A stretch of 64,000 bases of DNA from Fluviicola sp. (GCA_029866325.1 JARWZO010000032.1:1-64000); one strand, 5' to 3'. Shown: positions 9,301-18,349, counted from the stretch's first letter. The notes: generated by a model from the letters alone, not told the origin. Numbers and translations are program-made.

Positions 9301-9442
9301 AGTGTTATTTTAAAGGCGCAAGATACGAAAGATTTGATTGAGGAAAGGGAATGGAATTTATCAACAAAAGCGTAAATCGTGTTTTCTCGAGATTCAACTT
9401 AGGAAAAAAAGTGTATTTTTAGATCGGTAATGACCAATCACT

Positions 9443-12400
9443 ATGGAAGCTGTTAAGAAAGTACGAGCGTCTTCTAACCATTCGAACAAATCGGATGGGA
9501 ATAAACCCTTTTTGGGCATCCAAGCCAAGTTAAATGCCGCGTCCGACTCAGTCGTGGTCAACAAACCGGGCGATAAATACGAGGTGGAAGCTGATCATGC
9601 AGCTGAACAAGTGGTTTCGAAACAATCAACTCCGACTCCTGCCTATGTTCCGTCTACGTCACCGGTACAACTCAAACAAGAAAATGATGAACCTGTAGTT
9701 CAGGAAAAACCAATCGTATCAAGCATTACACCATTTGTTCAGGCAAAGGAAGAAGAAGTTCAGGCCAAAGAAGAGGAAGTTCAGGCTAAAGAAGACGAGC
9801 CTGCCCAGATGATGGAGGAGGAACCTGCCCAAGCGAAAGAGGAAGAAGTTCAAGCCAAAGAAGAGGAAGTTCAGGCTAAAGAAGACGAGCCAGCCCAGAT
9901 GATGGTGGACGAACCTGCTCAAGCAAAAGAGGAAGAAGTTCAAGCGAAGGAAGAGGAAGTTCAATCAAAAGAAGAAGAACTACAAGCCAAAGAAGACGAA
10001 GAAGTACAAACAAAACTGCAATCTTCGGCTCCAACTACACCTTCTAAACCATCCATCAACGATCAGCTGAGTTCCTCCAAAGGTTCGGGTTCACCACTTT
10101 CTGGCGGTGTAAAACAAGAAATGGAAAGTGGTTTCGGGGCTGATTTTAGTGGCGTAAAAATCCACACGGATGATCGGGCTGCTTCTATGAGCAAAGAGAT
10201 CGGAGCACAAGCTTTTACCAACAAGGGCGATATTTATTTCAATCAAGGTAAATTTAATCCGGCTACCACACAAGGAAAAACCTTGTTGGCGCATGAATTG
10301 ACACACACCATTCAGCAAGGTGCGGCTGGTGAAAAGAAAGAATCCACTCCTGCTACAACCGAAAAAACTGCCGCGGGTGAAAATAAAACCGCTGATAACG
10401 AAGCTGCTAAACCGGAACAATCAGCTGCAGGAACAAGCACTGATAAAGCGACAGGTAAACCTGCTGTTGATGCTCCGGCATCTGTCGCAGGAAGTATGAC
10501 TGCACCAAGCGTTCCAACGGCTACGGCAACCAAACCTGTCGAAATCGCTCCGATAGAAGGCACGCCGCTTACTGCCGATGCATTGGCGGCAGAAGGCGAA
10601 GTACCGGTTGAAGGTGAAGCGGTAGAAGAAAAAAAGCAACCGAGTCCGGAAGAAGATCCGAACTTTTTGGCAGTAACGGCCGCTATTTCAAAAGAATCGG
10701 TTGATCAAGAATCAAAAGAAGATCCTGATGCATTATCCGAGGACGCATTGGATGCCGCAAAATCACCAAGTAATGAAGCTGATAGCTTTGCGAAGGCTGA
10801 TCAGGTGGATGAGATGGAGAAACAGGAACCAAAGGAATTCAGTGCCGAAAACTTCAAAAAACTCCTCAGTGCCCGAATTGCAGAAATGGAATTGCCAGAT
10901 AACAATGATGCAGCGGATAAGTTTGAAGAAGAAAACAATATAGACGAAGTCAACAAAAAGGCCACAGGTGATGTAAAGGCAGAAACAGCAGCCACGAGTG
11001 GAGCAATTGATGAATCTACCAATAAAGAACCTAATGTAAAGCCGGAGCACAAACGCAAGGAAGAAGCTCTTCCTGTGATTAAGCAAAGCAAGAAGCCGAA
11101 AAATGTCAATGCAAAACAAGCTGTTCCGCAGGTACGACCGGCAGCAGAGGTAGAACAACCACTTGCCGACGACGCTGCACGTATGGATAATGCGATGGCA
11201 GAAAATGAAGTGACGGATCACCAACTGGAAATTTCCCAAGAACCACAGTTTGAGCAAGCTTTAGGCGAGAAAAACAACGCGAAGGAAAAATCGGCGGAAA
11301 TTTCCCAAACGGCACGTGCAGATGAAGGCTCCACGTTGCAGAAAAACGCCTCCAAGTCTCAGAAAATGGGTCAGGAGGAACTTCAGGGGATGAAAATCCT
11401 CAACGATCAGTCGGTGAAAAAAGTGACCGGCGATCAGAAATCAACAGGCGTCAAAGACACTTCCGAACGCGATCTTGTGGCAGGAGAAATCAATAAGATT
11501 TATAGTAGCACGAAAACGGATGTGAACAAAATCCTGAGTGATTTGGATGCAAAGGTGGAAACCGATTTTGCAGCAGCCTCAGAAAAAGCCAAAGCACGAT
11601 TCGAAAAATACTGTGGCGATAAAATGTCACAGTACAAATACGACCGCTACCTGAGTCAAGTGGGTGGATGGGCATTGTGGACCTACGACTTGTTTGCCGG
11701 TTTGCCGGATGAAGTGAACCAATTCTATGTGGATGGGCGCGAATTGTTTGTGGAAACAATGGATGCTGAAGTAGACGTAATCGCACACCACATTGCCAGT
11801 GAACTCAATCGCGCTACTCAACGCATTGAAACAGGTAAACAGGAAGTGAACGACTACGTAGAGAAACTTCCAAAAAACCTCAAACAATACGGAAAAGAAG
11901 CCGCTGAAGCGATTCGTGAGAAGTTTGACGAGCTCTCTGAAGAAGTAAATGCCAAGGAAGAAGAACTGGTTGACATGCTTGCCGAAGAATATGTGGCGAG
12001 TCTCAAAGAAGTAGATGAGCGCATCGAGGAGTTGAAAGCCGACAACCGCGGCTTGATAGACATGGCGATGGACTTCATCAATGGTGTGCTTGAAACCATC
12101 CGTAAGCTCAAGGAAGCAATCATGGGCTTATTGTCTGCCATTGCCAGTGCCATCAGCGTGATCATGGCCGACCCAATCGGTTTCATGGGCAACCTCTTTG
12201 ATGGTATTGGTCAAGGAATCGATTTGTTCAAGACCAACATACAGAAACACCTCTTGGGCGGTTTATTGGAATGGCTCACGGGATCTATGGGACCACTTGG
12301 CATTACGGTTCCGGATGATATTTTTAGCCTAAGTGGTATTTTCAGTTTGGTCATGCAAGTCTTGGGCGTCGGTTGGGACATGCTACGGATGAAAGCTGTC

Positions 12401-13627
12401 AAATCGATGGGCGAACCAACTGTAAACGCATTGGAAACAGGTGCGGATGCAGGATTCTCCATCTTCAAAACCATGCGCTCTGGCGGTATCATGGGCTTAT
12501 GGGAATTTGCAAAAGAGAAATTCTCTGACCTCAAAGAAACCATCATCGACGCGATCAAAGAAATGCTGATCACCAAGGTCATCGAAGCGGGAATCAAATG
12601 GCTCTTATCCTTACTCATTCCGGGCGCAGGCTTCATCAAAGCCATCATGGCCATCAAAGACATTGTGGTCTTCTTTGTTGAAACAGCTATCATGCTCATT
12701 CCAGCCATTACCGAAGCAATCCTTGCATTGGCAGCTGGTTCGGTAGCTGGTGTAGCGAAAGCATTTGAATTCGGATTGTCGAAACTGATTGTTCTGGTCA
12801 TCGGACTCTTTGCCAAACTCATTGGTCTTGGAGACTTGGCGAAACGCGTGCAGAAAATCTTCAAAAAGATCAGAAAGCGTGTGGATAAGGTAGTGCGCGA
12901 TTTGTTTAAGAAAGCAAAGAGAGCTGGTCGGAAGTTGATGCGGAAACTTGGATTAGGATCAAAAGAGAAGCCTAAGAACAAGGAGCAGCATGATGAACAG
13001 GTGAAAGCAGGCTTGCAATATTTGGATCAGCTAAGTGAACAAGAAGATAAAGATAAGGATGGAAATCTTAGTGAAGAAAGTGCAAGTAAAATTGCTAAAA
13101 CAACGAAAAAGAAGTTTAAAGTATTTACATCTATAATTCCGAAATTAGAGTCAGGTAAGTGGATATTCGATTGGACAGGAAGCAAAGGAAGAAAGAAAAC
13201 GAACAAGGGAGGCAATATAACATATACTTTAGGGTCCACTTTTAAAGGTAAATTAGATAGTTTGCCAGGAAATGCCTCAGAAATGAAGCCTCTAACGAAG
13301 GGAAGTACGTTATGGAAGGCAGCTATAAAAGAATGTCAGGATGCAATTGATGAGGGATCGAAAATGCAGATAAAAGTTAAATCAAGCTCAGATGCAACAG
13401 CATTTTTGAAAGCTGTTTTGGCTAAACCAAGTGATACGGATGACAATGGAATAAGAATGAATAGATATAAAGCACATACGCAATCAGGTAGGGAAGATGG
13501 TACTCCAAAGTATAAGAAGGGATATGAGCAACATATGGCTCCAGAAGGAGGAAAAGGAGATAATCCACACATCAAATATTATATTAATGATACAGATGGA
13601 CATGTTTTTTATGAAAAACCAAACTAA
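9443..13627 (+). CDS. DUF4157 (eCIS-core) polymorphic toxin with variable C-terminal tip
   Basis: 1394 residues in clear zones. The N-terminus has the family signature VVVNKPGDKYEVEADHAAEQ (36-55). A three-unit acidic tandem repeat (about 98-195) follows. The DUF4157/eCIS-core domain (about 207-293) has GFGADFSGVKIHTDD and a zinc-protease-like HELTH at 284-288. A long Glu/Ala-rich disordered region (295-690) leads to helical segments (700-890) and then a hydrophobic, glycine-rich, pore-like or pre-toxin region (about 895-1150) ending in a Lys/Arg-rich stretch. The tip (about 1190-1394) is AT-richer and unrelated, and ends in a His/Gly/Asp-rich segment. DUF4157 proteins are often cargo of contractile injection systems or polymorphic toxins, but no injection genes are nearby. 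A small gene starts 5 nt after the stop, and broken copies of the pre-tip region follow. The toxic activity is not recognised. Confidence 0.85.
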   Translation: MEAVKKVRASSNHSNKSDGNKPFLGIQAKLNAASDSVVVNKPGDKYEVEADHAAEQVVSKQSTPTPAYVPSTSPVQLKQENDEPVVQEKPIVSSITPFVQAKEEEVQAKEEEVQAKEDEPAQMMEEEPAQAKEEEVQAKEEEVQAKEDEPAQMMVDEPAQAKEEEVQAKEEEVQSKEEELQAKEDEEVQTKLQSSAPTTPSKPSINDQLSSSKGSGSPLSGGVKQEMESGFGADFSGVKIHTDDRAASMSKEIGAQAFTNKGDIYFNQGKFNPATTQGKTLLAHELTHTIQQGAAGEKKESTPATTEKTAAGENKTADNEAAKPEQSAAGTSTDKATGKPAVDAPASVAGSMTAPSVPTATATKPVEIAPIEGTPLTADALAAEGEVPVEGEAVEEKKQPSPEEDPNFLAVTAAISKESVDQESKEDPDALSEDALDAAKSPSNEADSFAKADQVDEMEKQEPKEFSAENFKKLLSARIAEMELPDNNDAADKFEEENNIDEVNKKATGDVKAETAATSGAIDESTNKEPNVKPEHKRKEEALPVIKQSKKPKNVNAKQAVPQVRPAAEVEQPLADDAARMDNAMAENEVTDHQLEISQEPQFEQALGEKNNAKEKSAEISQTARADEGSTLQKNASKSQKMGQEELQGMKILNDQSVKKVTGDQKSTGVKDTSERDLVAGEINKIYSSTKTDVNKILSDLDAKVETDFAAASEKAKARFEKYCGDKMSQYKYDRYLSQVGGWALWTYDLFAGLPDEVNQFYVDGRELFVETMDAEVDVIAHHIASELNRATQRIETGKQEVNDYVEKLPKNLKQYGKEAAEAIREKFDELSEEVNAKEEELVDMLAEEYVASLKEVDERIEELKADNRGLIDMAMDFINGVLETIRKLKEAIMGLLSAIASAISVIMADPIGFMGNLFDGIGQGIDLFKTNIQKHLLGGLLEWLTGSMGPLGITVPDDIFSLSGIFSLVMQVLGVGWDMLRMKAVKSMGEPTVNALETGADAGFSIFKTMRSGGIMGLWEFAKEKFSDLKETIIDAIKEMLITKVIEAGIKWLLSLLIPGAGFIKAIMAIKDIVVFFVETAIMLIPAITEAILALAAGSVAGVAKAFEFGLSKLIVLVIGLFAKLIGLGDLAKRVQKIFKKIRKRVDKVVRDLFKKAKRAGRKLMRKLGLGSKEKPKNKEQHDEQVKAGLQYLDQLSEQEDKDKDGNLSEESASKIAKTTKKKFKVFTSIIPKLESGKWIFDWTGSKGRKKTNKGGNITYTLGSTFKGKLDSLPGNASEMKPLTKGSTLWKAAIKECQDAIDEGSKMQIKVKSSSDATAFLKAVLAKPSDTDDNGIRMNRYKAHTQSGREDGTPKYKKGYEQHMAPEGGKGDNPHIKYYINDTDGHVFYEKPN
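9741..10010 (+). repeat. Three tandem 90-bp repeats inside the DUF4157 gene
   Basis: The word GGAAGAAGTTCAAGC and its variants recur at 9751, 9841 and 9931, an exact 90-nt (30-residue) period. Each unit encodes EEVQAKEEEVQAKEDEPAQ plus MMxxEPAQAK. Units one and two are nearly identical; the third has drifted (VQSKEEELQAKEDEE). This acidic linker between the N-terminal motif and the DUF4157 domain probably varies in copy number between strains. Confidence 0.9.
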
Positions 13628-13632
13628 ATATA

Positions 13633-13995
13633 ATGTATAAGTTTATTGAATTGAAGCATAAATTAGTTGAAGAAAACATGGAAGGAGTATTTCAAATTTC
13701 TCAGTCTTTAATGCAGAAAAAAGTGAATTATCATGAAAATATTTTGGAAATAGCTGTTGCTTTGTTGAAAGATCATCAAAGTTATTTTGTTTTACACGAA
13801 CGAATATTGTTCAAAGGTAAATTGGTGAAATTCATAGGTGCTATTGTCATTAGCGAAAAATCAGATTTGATTGAGTATTTGAGGCAATCAATTCAGAAAA
13901 ATGATCTTAGGCCAATAAGAATTTTTTCTATAGAGGATAATCCGAATTTTCTTTTGAGATATACTGACGAAGGTTCTGCACAATTGTTTGAATGA
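13633..13995 (+). CDS. Putative immunity protein for the upstream toxin
   Basis: A 120-residue cytoplasmic-looking protein with no signal peptide, starting 5 nt after the toxin gene and so certainly co-transcribed with it. Its AT content resembles that of the toxin tip rather than the rest of the toxin gene, as expected if tip and immunity gene travel as a unit. The family is not recognised. The immunity role is inferred from position, size and composition only. Confidence 0.65.
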   Translation: MYKFIELKHKLVEENMEGVFQISQSLMQKKVNYHENILEIAVALLKDHQSYFVLHERILFKGKLVKFIGAIVISEKSDLIEYLRQSIQKNDLRPIRIFSIEDNPNFLLRYTDEGSAQLFE

Positions 13996-14050
13996 TCAAT
14001 TTTAATTAGATTTTTTCTTTTGGAATGTGGTTAGTTCGCTTTCTATCAGT

Positions 14051-14526
14051 TAATAGAAGCGGGAATCAAGTGGTTGTTATCGTTATTGATTCCGGGCGCG
14101 ACGGGCTTCATCAAAGCCATCATGGCCATCAAAGACATCGTGGTATTCTTTGTTGAAACCGGTATCATGAACATCAAAAGCAGTGCTTTTTCTTTCCTGC
14201 AATTACTGAAGCTATTCTAGCTCTTGCTTCCGGTTCTGTAGCAGGTGTGGCCAAAGCGTTTGAATTTGGACTTTCTAAGCTGATCGTTTTGGTGATAGGC
14301 TTGTTTGCGAAGCTTATCGGCCTAGGAGATTTAGCGAAGCGGGTTCAGAAAATCTTCAAGAAAATCCGCAAGCGTGTAGATAAGGTAGTGAGAGATCTTT
14401 TCAAAAAAGCAAAACGAGCCGGACGTAAGTTGATGCGGAAGTTGGGGATAGGATCAAAAGAGAAGCCTAAGAACAAGGAGCAGCATGATGAGCAAGTGAA
14501 AGCTGGGTTTGCACAACTCACATGAT
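14051..14526 (+). pseudogene. Silent toxin cassette 1 (pre-tip region copy, frameshifted)
   Basis: This segment is a diverged copy of 12588-13020 in the toxin gene, covering the hydrophobic pre-tip region through the Lys/Arg-rich stretch (VQKIFKKIRKRVDKVVRDLF) to HDEQVKAG. The frame breaks near 14176, where 12 nt of the parent are replaced by 32 nt (net +20). Downstream the copy reads openly from 14247 to 14525 and ends almost at once after the conserved region with FAQLT and a stop, so it has lost its tip. In a neighbouring frame 14513-14579 reads LHNSHDSTTNLHEYPSSVEL plus IEF and a stop, possibly the tail of a lost tip or immunity gene. Differences from the parent are spread through third positions, so the copy is old. 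Confidence 0.85.
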
Positions 14527-14596
14527 TCCACAACAAATCTGCATGAATATCCGTCAAGTGTTGAATTGATTGAATTTTAGAGGAATTCCGACTGAA

Positions 14597-14760
14597 GATT
14601 TCATCAAAGCCATCATGGCTATCAAAGACATTGTGGTCTTCTTTGTTGAAACTGCTATCATGAACATCAAAAGCAGTGCTTTTTCTTTCCTGCAATTACT
14701 GAAGCAATCCTTGCACTGGCATCAGGTTCGGTAGCAGGTGTAGCCAAAGCCTTTGAGGTT
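14597..14760 (+). pseudogene. Silent toxin cassette 2 (shorter pre-tip fragment)
   Basis: A second, shorter copy of the toxin gene region 12628-12770 (FIKAIMAIKDIVVFFVETA to VAKAF). It carries exactly the same replacement lesion as cassette 1: a 50-nt block at 14656-14705 is identical to 14163-14212. Homology stops at about 14757, inside the conserved region, so neither tip nor Lys/Arg stretch is left. From 14761 to 14881 I see nothing but AT-rich spacer. Confidence 0.82.
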
Positions 14761-14906
14761 GGGTTATTGAATCAAATATATAACGCTCACTGAAGCGATT
14801 CGCATCCCTGAAAAAATGTTAATTTGATAAATTGTGAGCAACATTTCTCAAAAAGATTTGTTTTACTCGTAGCAACATTCGTACCTTGCAGATACAACAA
14901 ACAAGC

Positions 14907-15299
14907 ATGAGTAAAAGCGTTTCCATAACCGAAGGAGTAGAAGTGAGCGTAAGTACCCAGTTTCGGGCAGATGTTTCACACACAGCTGAAAACTCCTATT
15001 TCTTCAATTACCGCATCGGTATTGAAAACCGTAATAGCTTTTCCGTTAAACTATTGCACCGCGATTGGTTTATTTTTGATTCGTTGAATCCACCTGTTCA
15101 CGTGAGCGGAGAAGGGGTAATTGGTCAGCAACCGGAATTGGAATCTGGTGAAACCTATAGCTATACCAGCGGTTGTGAATTGCATTCTGAAATAGGATCA
15201 ATGCACGGTTTCTACACCTTCCTAAATGTGGAAACAAACGAGATTTTCCGCGTCAACATCCCTGCGTTTGATATGGTGTTTCCGGGAAGATTGAATTAA
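14907..15299 (+). CDS. apaG: ApaG/DUF525 family protein
   Basis: A 130-residue single-domain protein of the ApaG family (fibronectin-III-like fold): VSTQFRADVSHTAENSYFFNYRIGI, then LLHRDWFIFDS, GEGVIGQQPELESGETYSYT and a C-terminal segment with MHGFYTF. ApaG proteins are linked to Co2+/Mg2+ resistance and Ap4A metabolism in enterobacteria; the biochemical role is not firmly settled. I chose the ATG at 14907 rather than a TTG 21 nt upstream, because a promoter-like TACCTTGC lies at 14882-14889. The gene overlaps the convergent TPR gene by four bases at their stops. Confidence 0.9.
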   Translation: MSKSVSITEGVEVSVSTQFRADVSHTAENSYFFNYRIGIENRNSFSVKLLHRDWFIFDSLNPPVHVSGEGVIGQQPELESGETYSYTSGCELHSEIGSMHGFYTFLNVETNEIFRVNIPAFDMVFPGRLN

Positions 15300-16550
15300 G
15301 TGGTTTTTCTTCTACGAAGTAAGATAAATACAACGATAATACTCAACGCGCCGATTACGAGCCATTCCCATTTTAATTTTGCAACGCCCTTTTGTGGTGA
15401 ATCAATCCCGCTGTTTTCTACTTCAGCTTCAATTTCCAGGCGCATAATCTGCTCTTTTAAGCGCGACAATTCATCATCGTCTTCAGTGTTTTGTAATTGA
15501 ATCTCGTTTTGAATGGCTTGTTCCTGCTCCAAATAAATCGTCGCGCCTTTGAAGTCGTCTTGACTTTTAGCCACTTCTGCCAAAGCTTTTAAAGCATCAC
15601 CGGTTTCGTTTTTCAGGTTGTTTTTACGCGAAAAATCCAGCGATTTGGTATACCAGAAAATGGCTTTGTCATTATCCGAAGTGTAAAAATAATAATCACC
15701 AAGGTTGTAATAACTCTCTGAAATGGCTTTAAAATTCTTGATTTTCAAACGTAAATCGAGCGCCTTTTCAAAATAAGCACGCGCCTGAGCTGTATCACCG
15801 CTTTCAAAATAAACAATGGCCAGGTTGTTATAAGCATGCGCCACAGGGTTGGTATTAAATGCGGATTTTTTGGCATATTCCATCGAATAACGGAAAAAGC
15901 GAGTTGCAATACCATAATCTTCCTGCAGTTGATATATAGCACCCAATCGTGCGTATCCCACGCTCACTTTCTGGTATTCTTTGTGCTTTTTTAAAACGGT
16001 AATATAACGCTGATACGTTTCTATGGCTTTTTGGTATTCATGTTTCAAAATGTAGGTTTCGCCCAACATTTGAAAGGATTTTACTTTCGTAACCGGATTG
16101 TCACTTCGTTTATCATGCCTGATGGCGCGCAACGACCAGTAATAGCTCGATTTTTGGTCTTTTTGATGAATGTAACCCAGCGCGATCAATCTGCAAGCGG
16201 TTCCCAATAGTTGATCATCGCCACGTTCTTCCATGTTGGATAACAACGCTTTGGTCATGGCTATGCAATCCGCATGTTTTCCGATGGTCAGTAAATAATG
16301 TGCAATGGTGATTTTTCCTCGTTCTATTGCCGGATAATAATGATTGTCAATACCATAAAGAAACAAGTCTTCTCCGATTATCTTAAGCGAATCCTGCGAT
16401 TCGGCATTGTAATATTCCGTTAGTTTCTCGCAGGCATAAACGCGTTCTTTTCCGGTGCCGTTTCGGAAATCCTCGAGCAAAGCAGTAACGTTTTGAGCAA
16501 AAGAATAACTGAACGTAAACAAGCAAAGGAGTAGAAGTGTTTTTTTCACG
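15296..16550 (-). CDS. Tetratricopeptide-repeat protein with C-terminal membrane anchor
   Basis: About 418 residues: a signal peptide (VKKTLLLLCLFTFSYSFAQ), several TPR units (for example MLGETYILKHEYQKAIETYQ, ARLGAIYQLQEDYGIATRFF, NNLAIVYFESGDTAQARAYF, YYNLGDYYFYTSDNDKAIFW), a Glu-rich coiled stretch (DELSRLKEQIMRLEIEAEVE) and one C-terminal membrane helix (WLVIGALSIIVVFILL) followed by RRRK. Most of the protein is therefore periplasmic. This layout is that of Bacteroidota TPR regulators that often carry a LuxR or kinase domain after the helix; here nothing follows it. I chose the GTG at 16550 because the signal peptide begins there and a near-consensus -7 box (TACATTCG) lies at 16568-16575. 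Role unknown. Confidence 0.85.
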
Positions 16551-16642
16551 TGATCGATTTTGGATTCCGAATGTACAAAAAAAGGATATATGTGTTGGCT
16601 TTCTTTTGGCATTTTGAACGGTGAATCTGCCAAAACTATGAT

Positions 16643-16650
16643 TACTTTTG
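16643..16650 (+). promoter_or_regulatory. -7 promoter element of pruA
   Basis: TACTTTTG fits TAnnTTTG exactly and lies 17 nt before the ATG at 16668. Its position rules out the longer reading frame starting at 16560. Confidence 0.7.
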
Positions 16651-16667
16651 CTAAAAACAAAGGAACT

Positions 16668-18296
16668 ATGTCAAACGCTATTTTTCATGTGCCGGTTGCT
16701 GTAAATGAACCGGTAAAACCATATTCACCCGGAACGAAAGAGCACGCCGATCTCATCGCCGAATATAATAAACTCTATAATCAAGCTCCTATTGATATTC
16801 CGCTTTACATCAATGGAAAAGAAATTACAACAGCCGATAAAAAACCGATGTCGCCTCCGCATGAACACCAAAAGGTAATCGGACATTTCAATTACGGGGT
16901 TGCATCGCATGTGGAACAGGCAATCGATGCGGCCTTGGCAGCTCGTGAACAATGGGCCAATCTACCTTGGGAACAACGCGCAGCAATTTTCCTGAAAGCG
17001 GCAGATTTATTGGCAGGACCGTTTAGAAACCGAATGAATGCCGCTACCATGTTGGCGCAGTCGAAAAACGTGATGCAAGCAGAAATTGATGCAGCATGTG
17101 AGTTAATTGACTTTTTCCGTTTCAACGTACAATACATGACGCAGGTTTACAAAGAGCAACCTGAATCATTACCGGGTATGTGGAACCGTTTGGAATACCG
17201 TCCGTTGGAAGGATTTGTGTTTGCAGTTACACCATTCAACTTTACTTCTATTGCTGCCAACTTGTGCGCTGCACCGGCAATGATGGGGAATGTAGTAGTT
17301 TGGAAACCGGCAGAATCACAAATGTACTCCGCTCAGGTGATCATGGAATTGTTCAAAGCTGCGGGAGTTCCTGACGGCGTGATCAACATGGTTGCAGTTG
17401 ATGGGCCTGTTGCCGGAGATGTGGTATTTAAACACAAAGCGTTCGCCGGGCTACACTTTACAGGATCTACAGCCGTTTTCAGAAACCTTTGGAAAGAAAT
17501 CGGAAACAACATTGAAAACTACCGAACCTATCCGCGTATTGTCGGAGAAACAGGCGGTAAAGACTTCGTAATGGTTCATAAATCGGCCAATCCTGCCGAA
17601 GTTGCTACGGCACTTTCGCGCGGAGCGTTCGAATTCCAAGGACAAAAATGCTCTGCTGCTTCGCGTGGTTACATTCCTTCCAACATCTGGCCGGAAGTAA
17701 AACGCATTTTGGTAGAACAAGTGAAATCGTTCAAAATGGGAAGTCCAGCGGATAGTTCCAATTTTGTGAATGCGGTGATCGATGGTCGCGCTTTTGATAA
17801 AATTGCAGGGTACATCGACTTCGTGAAATCGCAATCGGACGCTGAAATCATCGTGGGTGGAAATTATGATAAATCGGTAGGATACTATATTGAACCGACA
17901 GTCGTGGTAACCACCAACCCGAAATTCAGAACCATTTGCGAAGAAATTTTCGGACCGGTATTGACCCTTTACGTTTATCCGGAAAATGAGTTTGAAGCAA
18001 CCTTGAAATTGCTGGACGAAACCTCTGACTACGCATTAACTGGTTCGATTATTTCCCATGACCGTTATGCGATCCAAACCGCAACCAAAGCATTGGAAAA
18101 CGCAGCAGGAAATTTCTACATCAACGACAAGCCTACGGGAGCTGTAGTTGGACAACAACCATTTGGTGGCGCCAGAGGTTCCGGAACCAACGATAAAGCC
18201 GGTGCTGCAATGAACTTATTGCGTTGGGTTTCTGCACGTACCATCAAAGAAACATTCGTTCCACCGACAGATTACCGCTACCCGTTTTTGGGGTAA
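16668..18296 (+). CDS. pruA: L-glutamate gamma-semialdehyde dehydrogenase (1-pyrroline-5-carboxylate dehydrogenase)
   Basis: A 542-residue aldehyde dehydrogenase that oxidises glutamate semialdehyde to glutamate with NAD+, the second step of proline breakdown. The N-terminal PNEPVKPY-like segment and overall length fit the long PruA group. Catalytic features are VGETGGKDF (general base Glu), FEFQGQKCSAASR (nucleophile Cys) and the NAD-binding FTGST; EEIFGPVLTLYVY and GQQPFGGARGSGTNDKAG are typical P5CDH segments. The start at 16668 gives MSNAIFHVPV and follows a -7 element at 16643. Proline dehydrogenase (putA-like) is not in the window. A terminator follows the gene, so it is monocistronic. 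Confidence 0.96.
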   Translation: MSNAIFHVPVAVNEPVKPYSPGTKEHADLIAEYNKLYNQAPIDIPLYINGKEITTADKKPMSPPHEHQKVIGHFNYGVASHVEQAIDAALAAREQWANLPWEQRAAIFLKAADLLAGPFRNRMNAATMLAQSKNVMQAEIDAACELIDFFRFNVQYMTQVYKEQPESLPGMWNRLEYRPLEGFVFAVTPFNFTSIAANLCAAPAMMGNVVVWKPAESQMYSAQVIMELFKAAGVPDGVINMVAVDGPVAGDVVFKHKAFAGLHFTGSTAVFRNLWKEIGNNIENYRTYPRIVGETGGKDFVMVHKSANPAEVATALSRGAFEFQGQKCSAASRGYIPSNIWPEVKRILVEQVKSFKMGSPADSSNFVNAVIDGRAFDKIAGYIDFVKSQSDAEIIVGGNYDKSVGYYIEPTVVVTTNPKFRTICEEIFGPVLTLYVYPENEFEATLKLLDETSDYALTGSIISHDRYAIQTATKALENAAGNFYINDKPTGAVVGQQPFGGARGSGTNDKAGAAMNLLRWVSARTIKETFVPPTDYRYPFLG

Positions 18297-18315
18297 GATT
18301 TGAATAACTATCTTT

Positions 18316-18349
18316 AAACGCTCTTCTTATTTACGGAAGGGCGTTTTTT
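18316..18349 (+). terminator. Terminator after pruA
   Basis: AAACGCTCTTC and GAAGGGCGTTT pair with one G-U-type mismatch, followed by a run of T that ends directly at the ATG of the next gene. Confidence 0.82.

Noticed and set aside
9719-9964. Minus-strand 81-residue frame, Phe/Leu-rich
   Set aside because: It is the antisense of the acidic repeat in the toxin gene; low-complexity repeats make long open frames on the opposite strand.
10763-11257. Minus-strand frame of 164 residues, Phe/Cys-rich
   Set aside because: Antisense to the disordered Glu/Lys-rich part of the toxin; composition is explained by GAA/AAA-rich sense codons.
12211-12981. Minus-strand frame of 256 residues
   Set aside because: It lies fully within the toxin gene in antisense, has no recognisable domain and mirrors the codon bias of the sense gene.
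9443-13627. Complete contractile injection system
   Set aside because: Only the DUF4157 protein is present; no sheath, tube, baseplate or ATPase genes occur in the window.
14345-14695. Minus-strand frame of 116 residues across the silent cassettes
   Set aside because: It runs antisense through two pseudogene fragments and the spacer between them, and resembles no protein.
16560-16667. N-terminal extension of pruA
   Set aside because: It would contain the -7 promoter element at 16643 and overlap the divergent TPR gene; the family start fits 16668.
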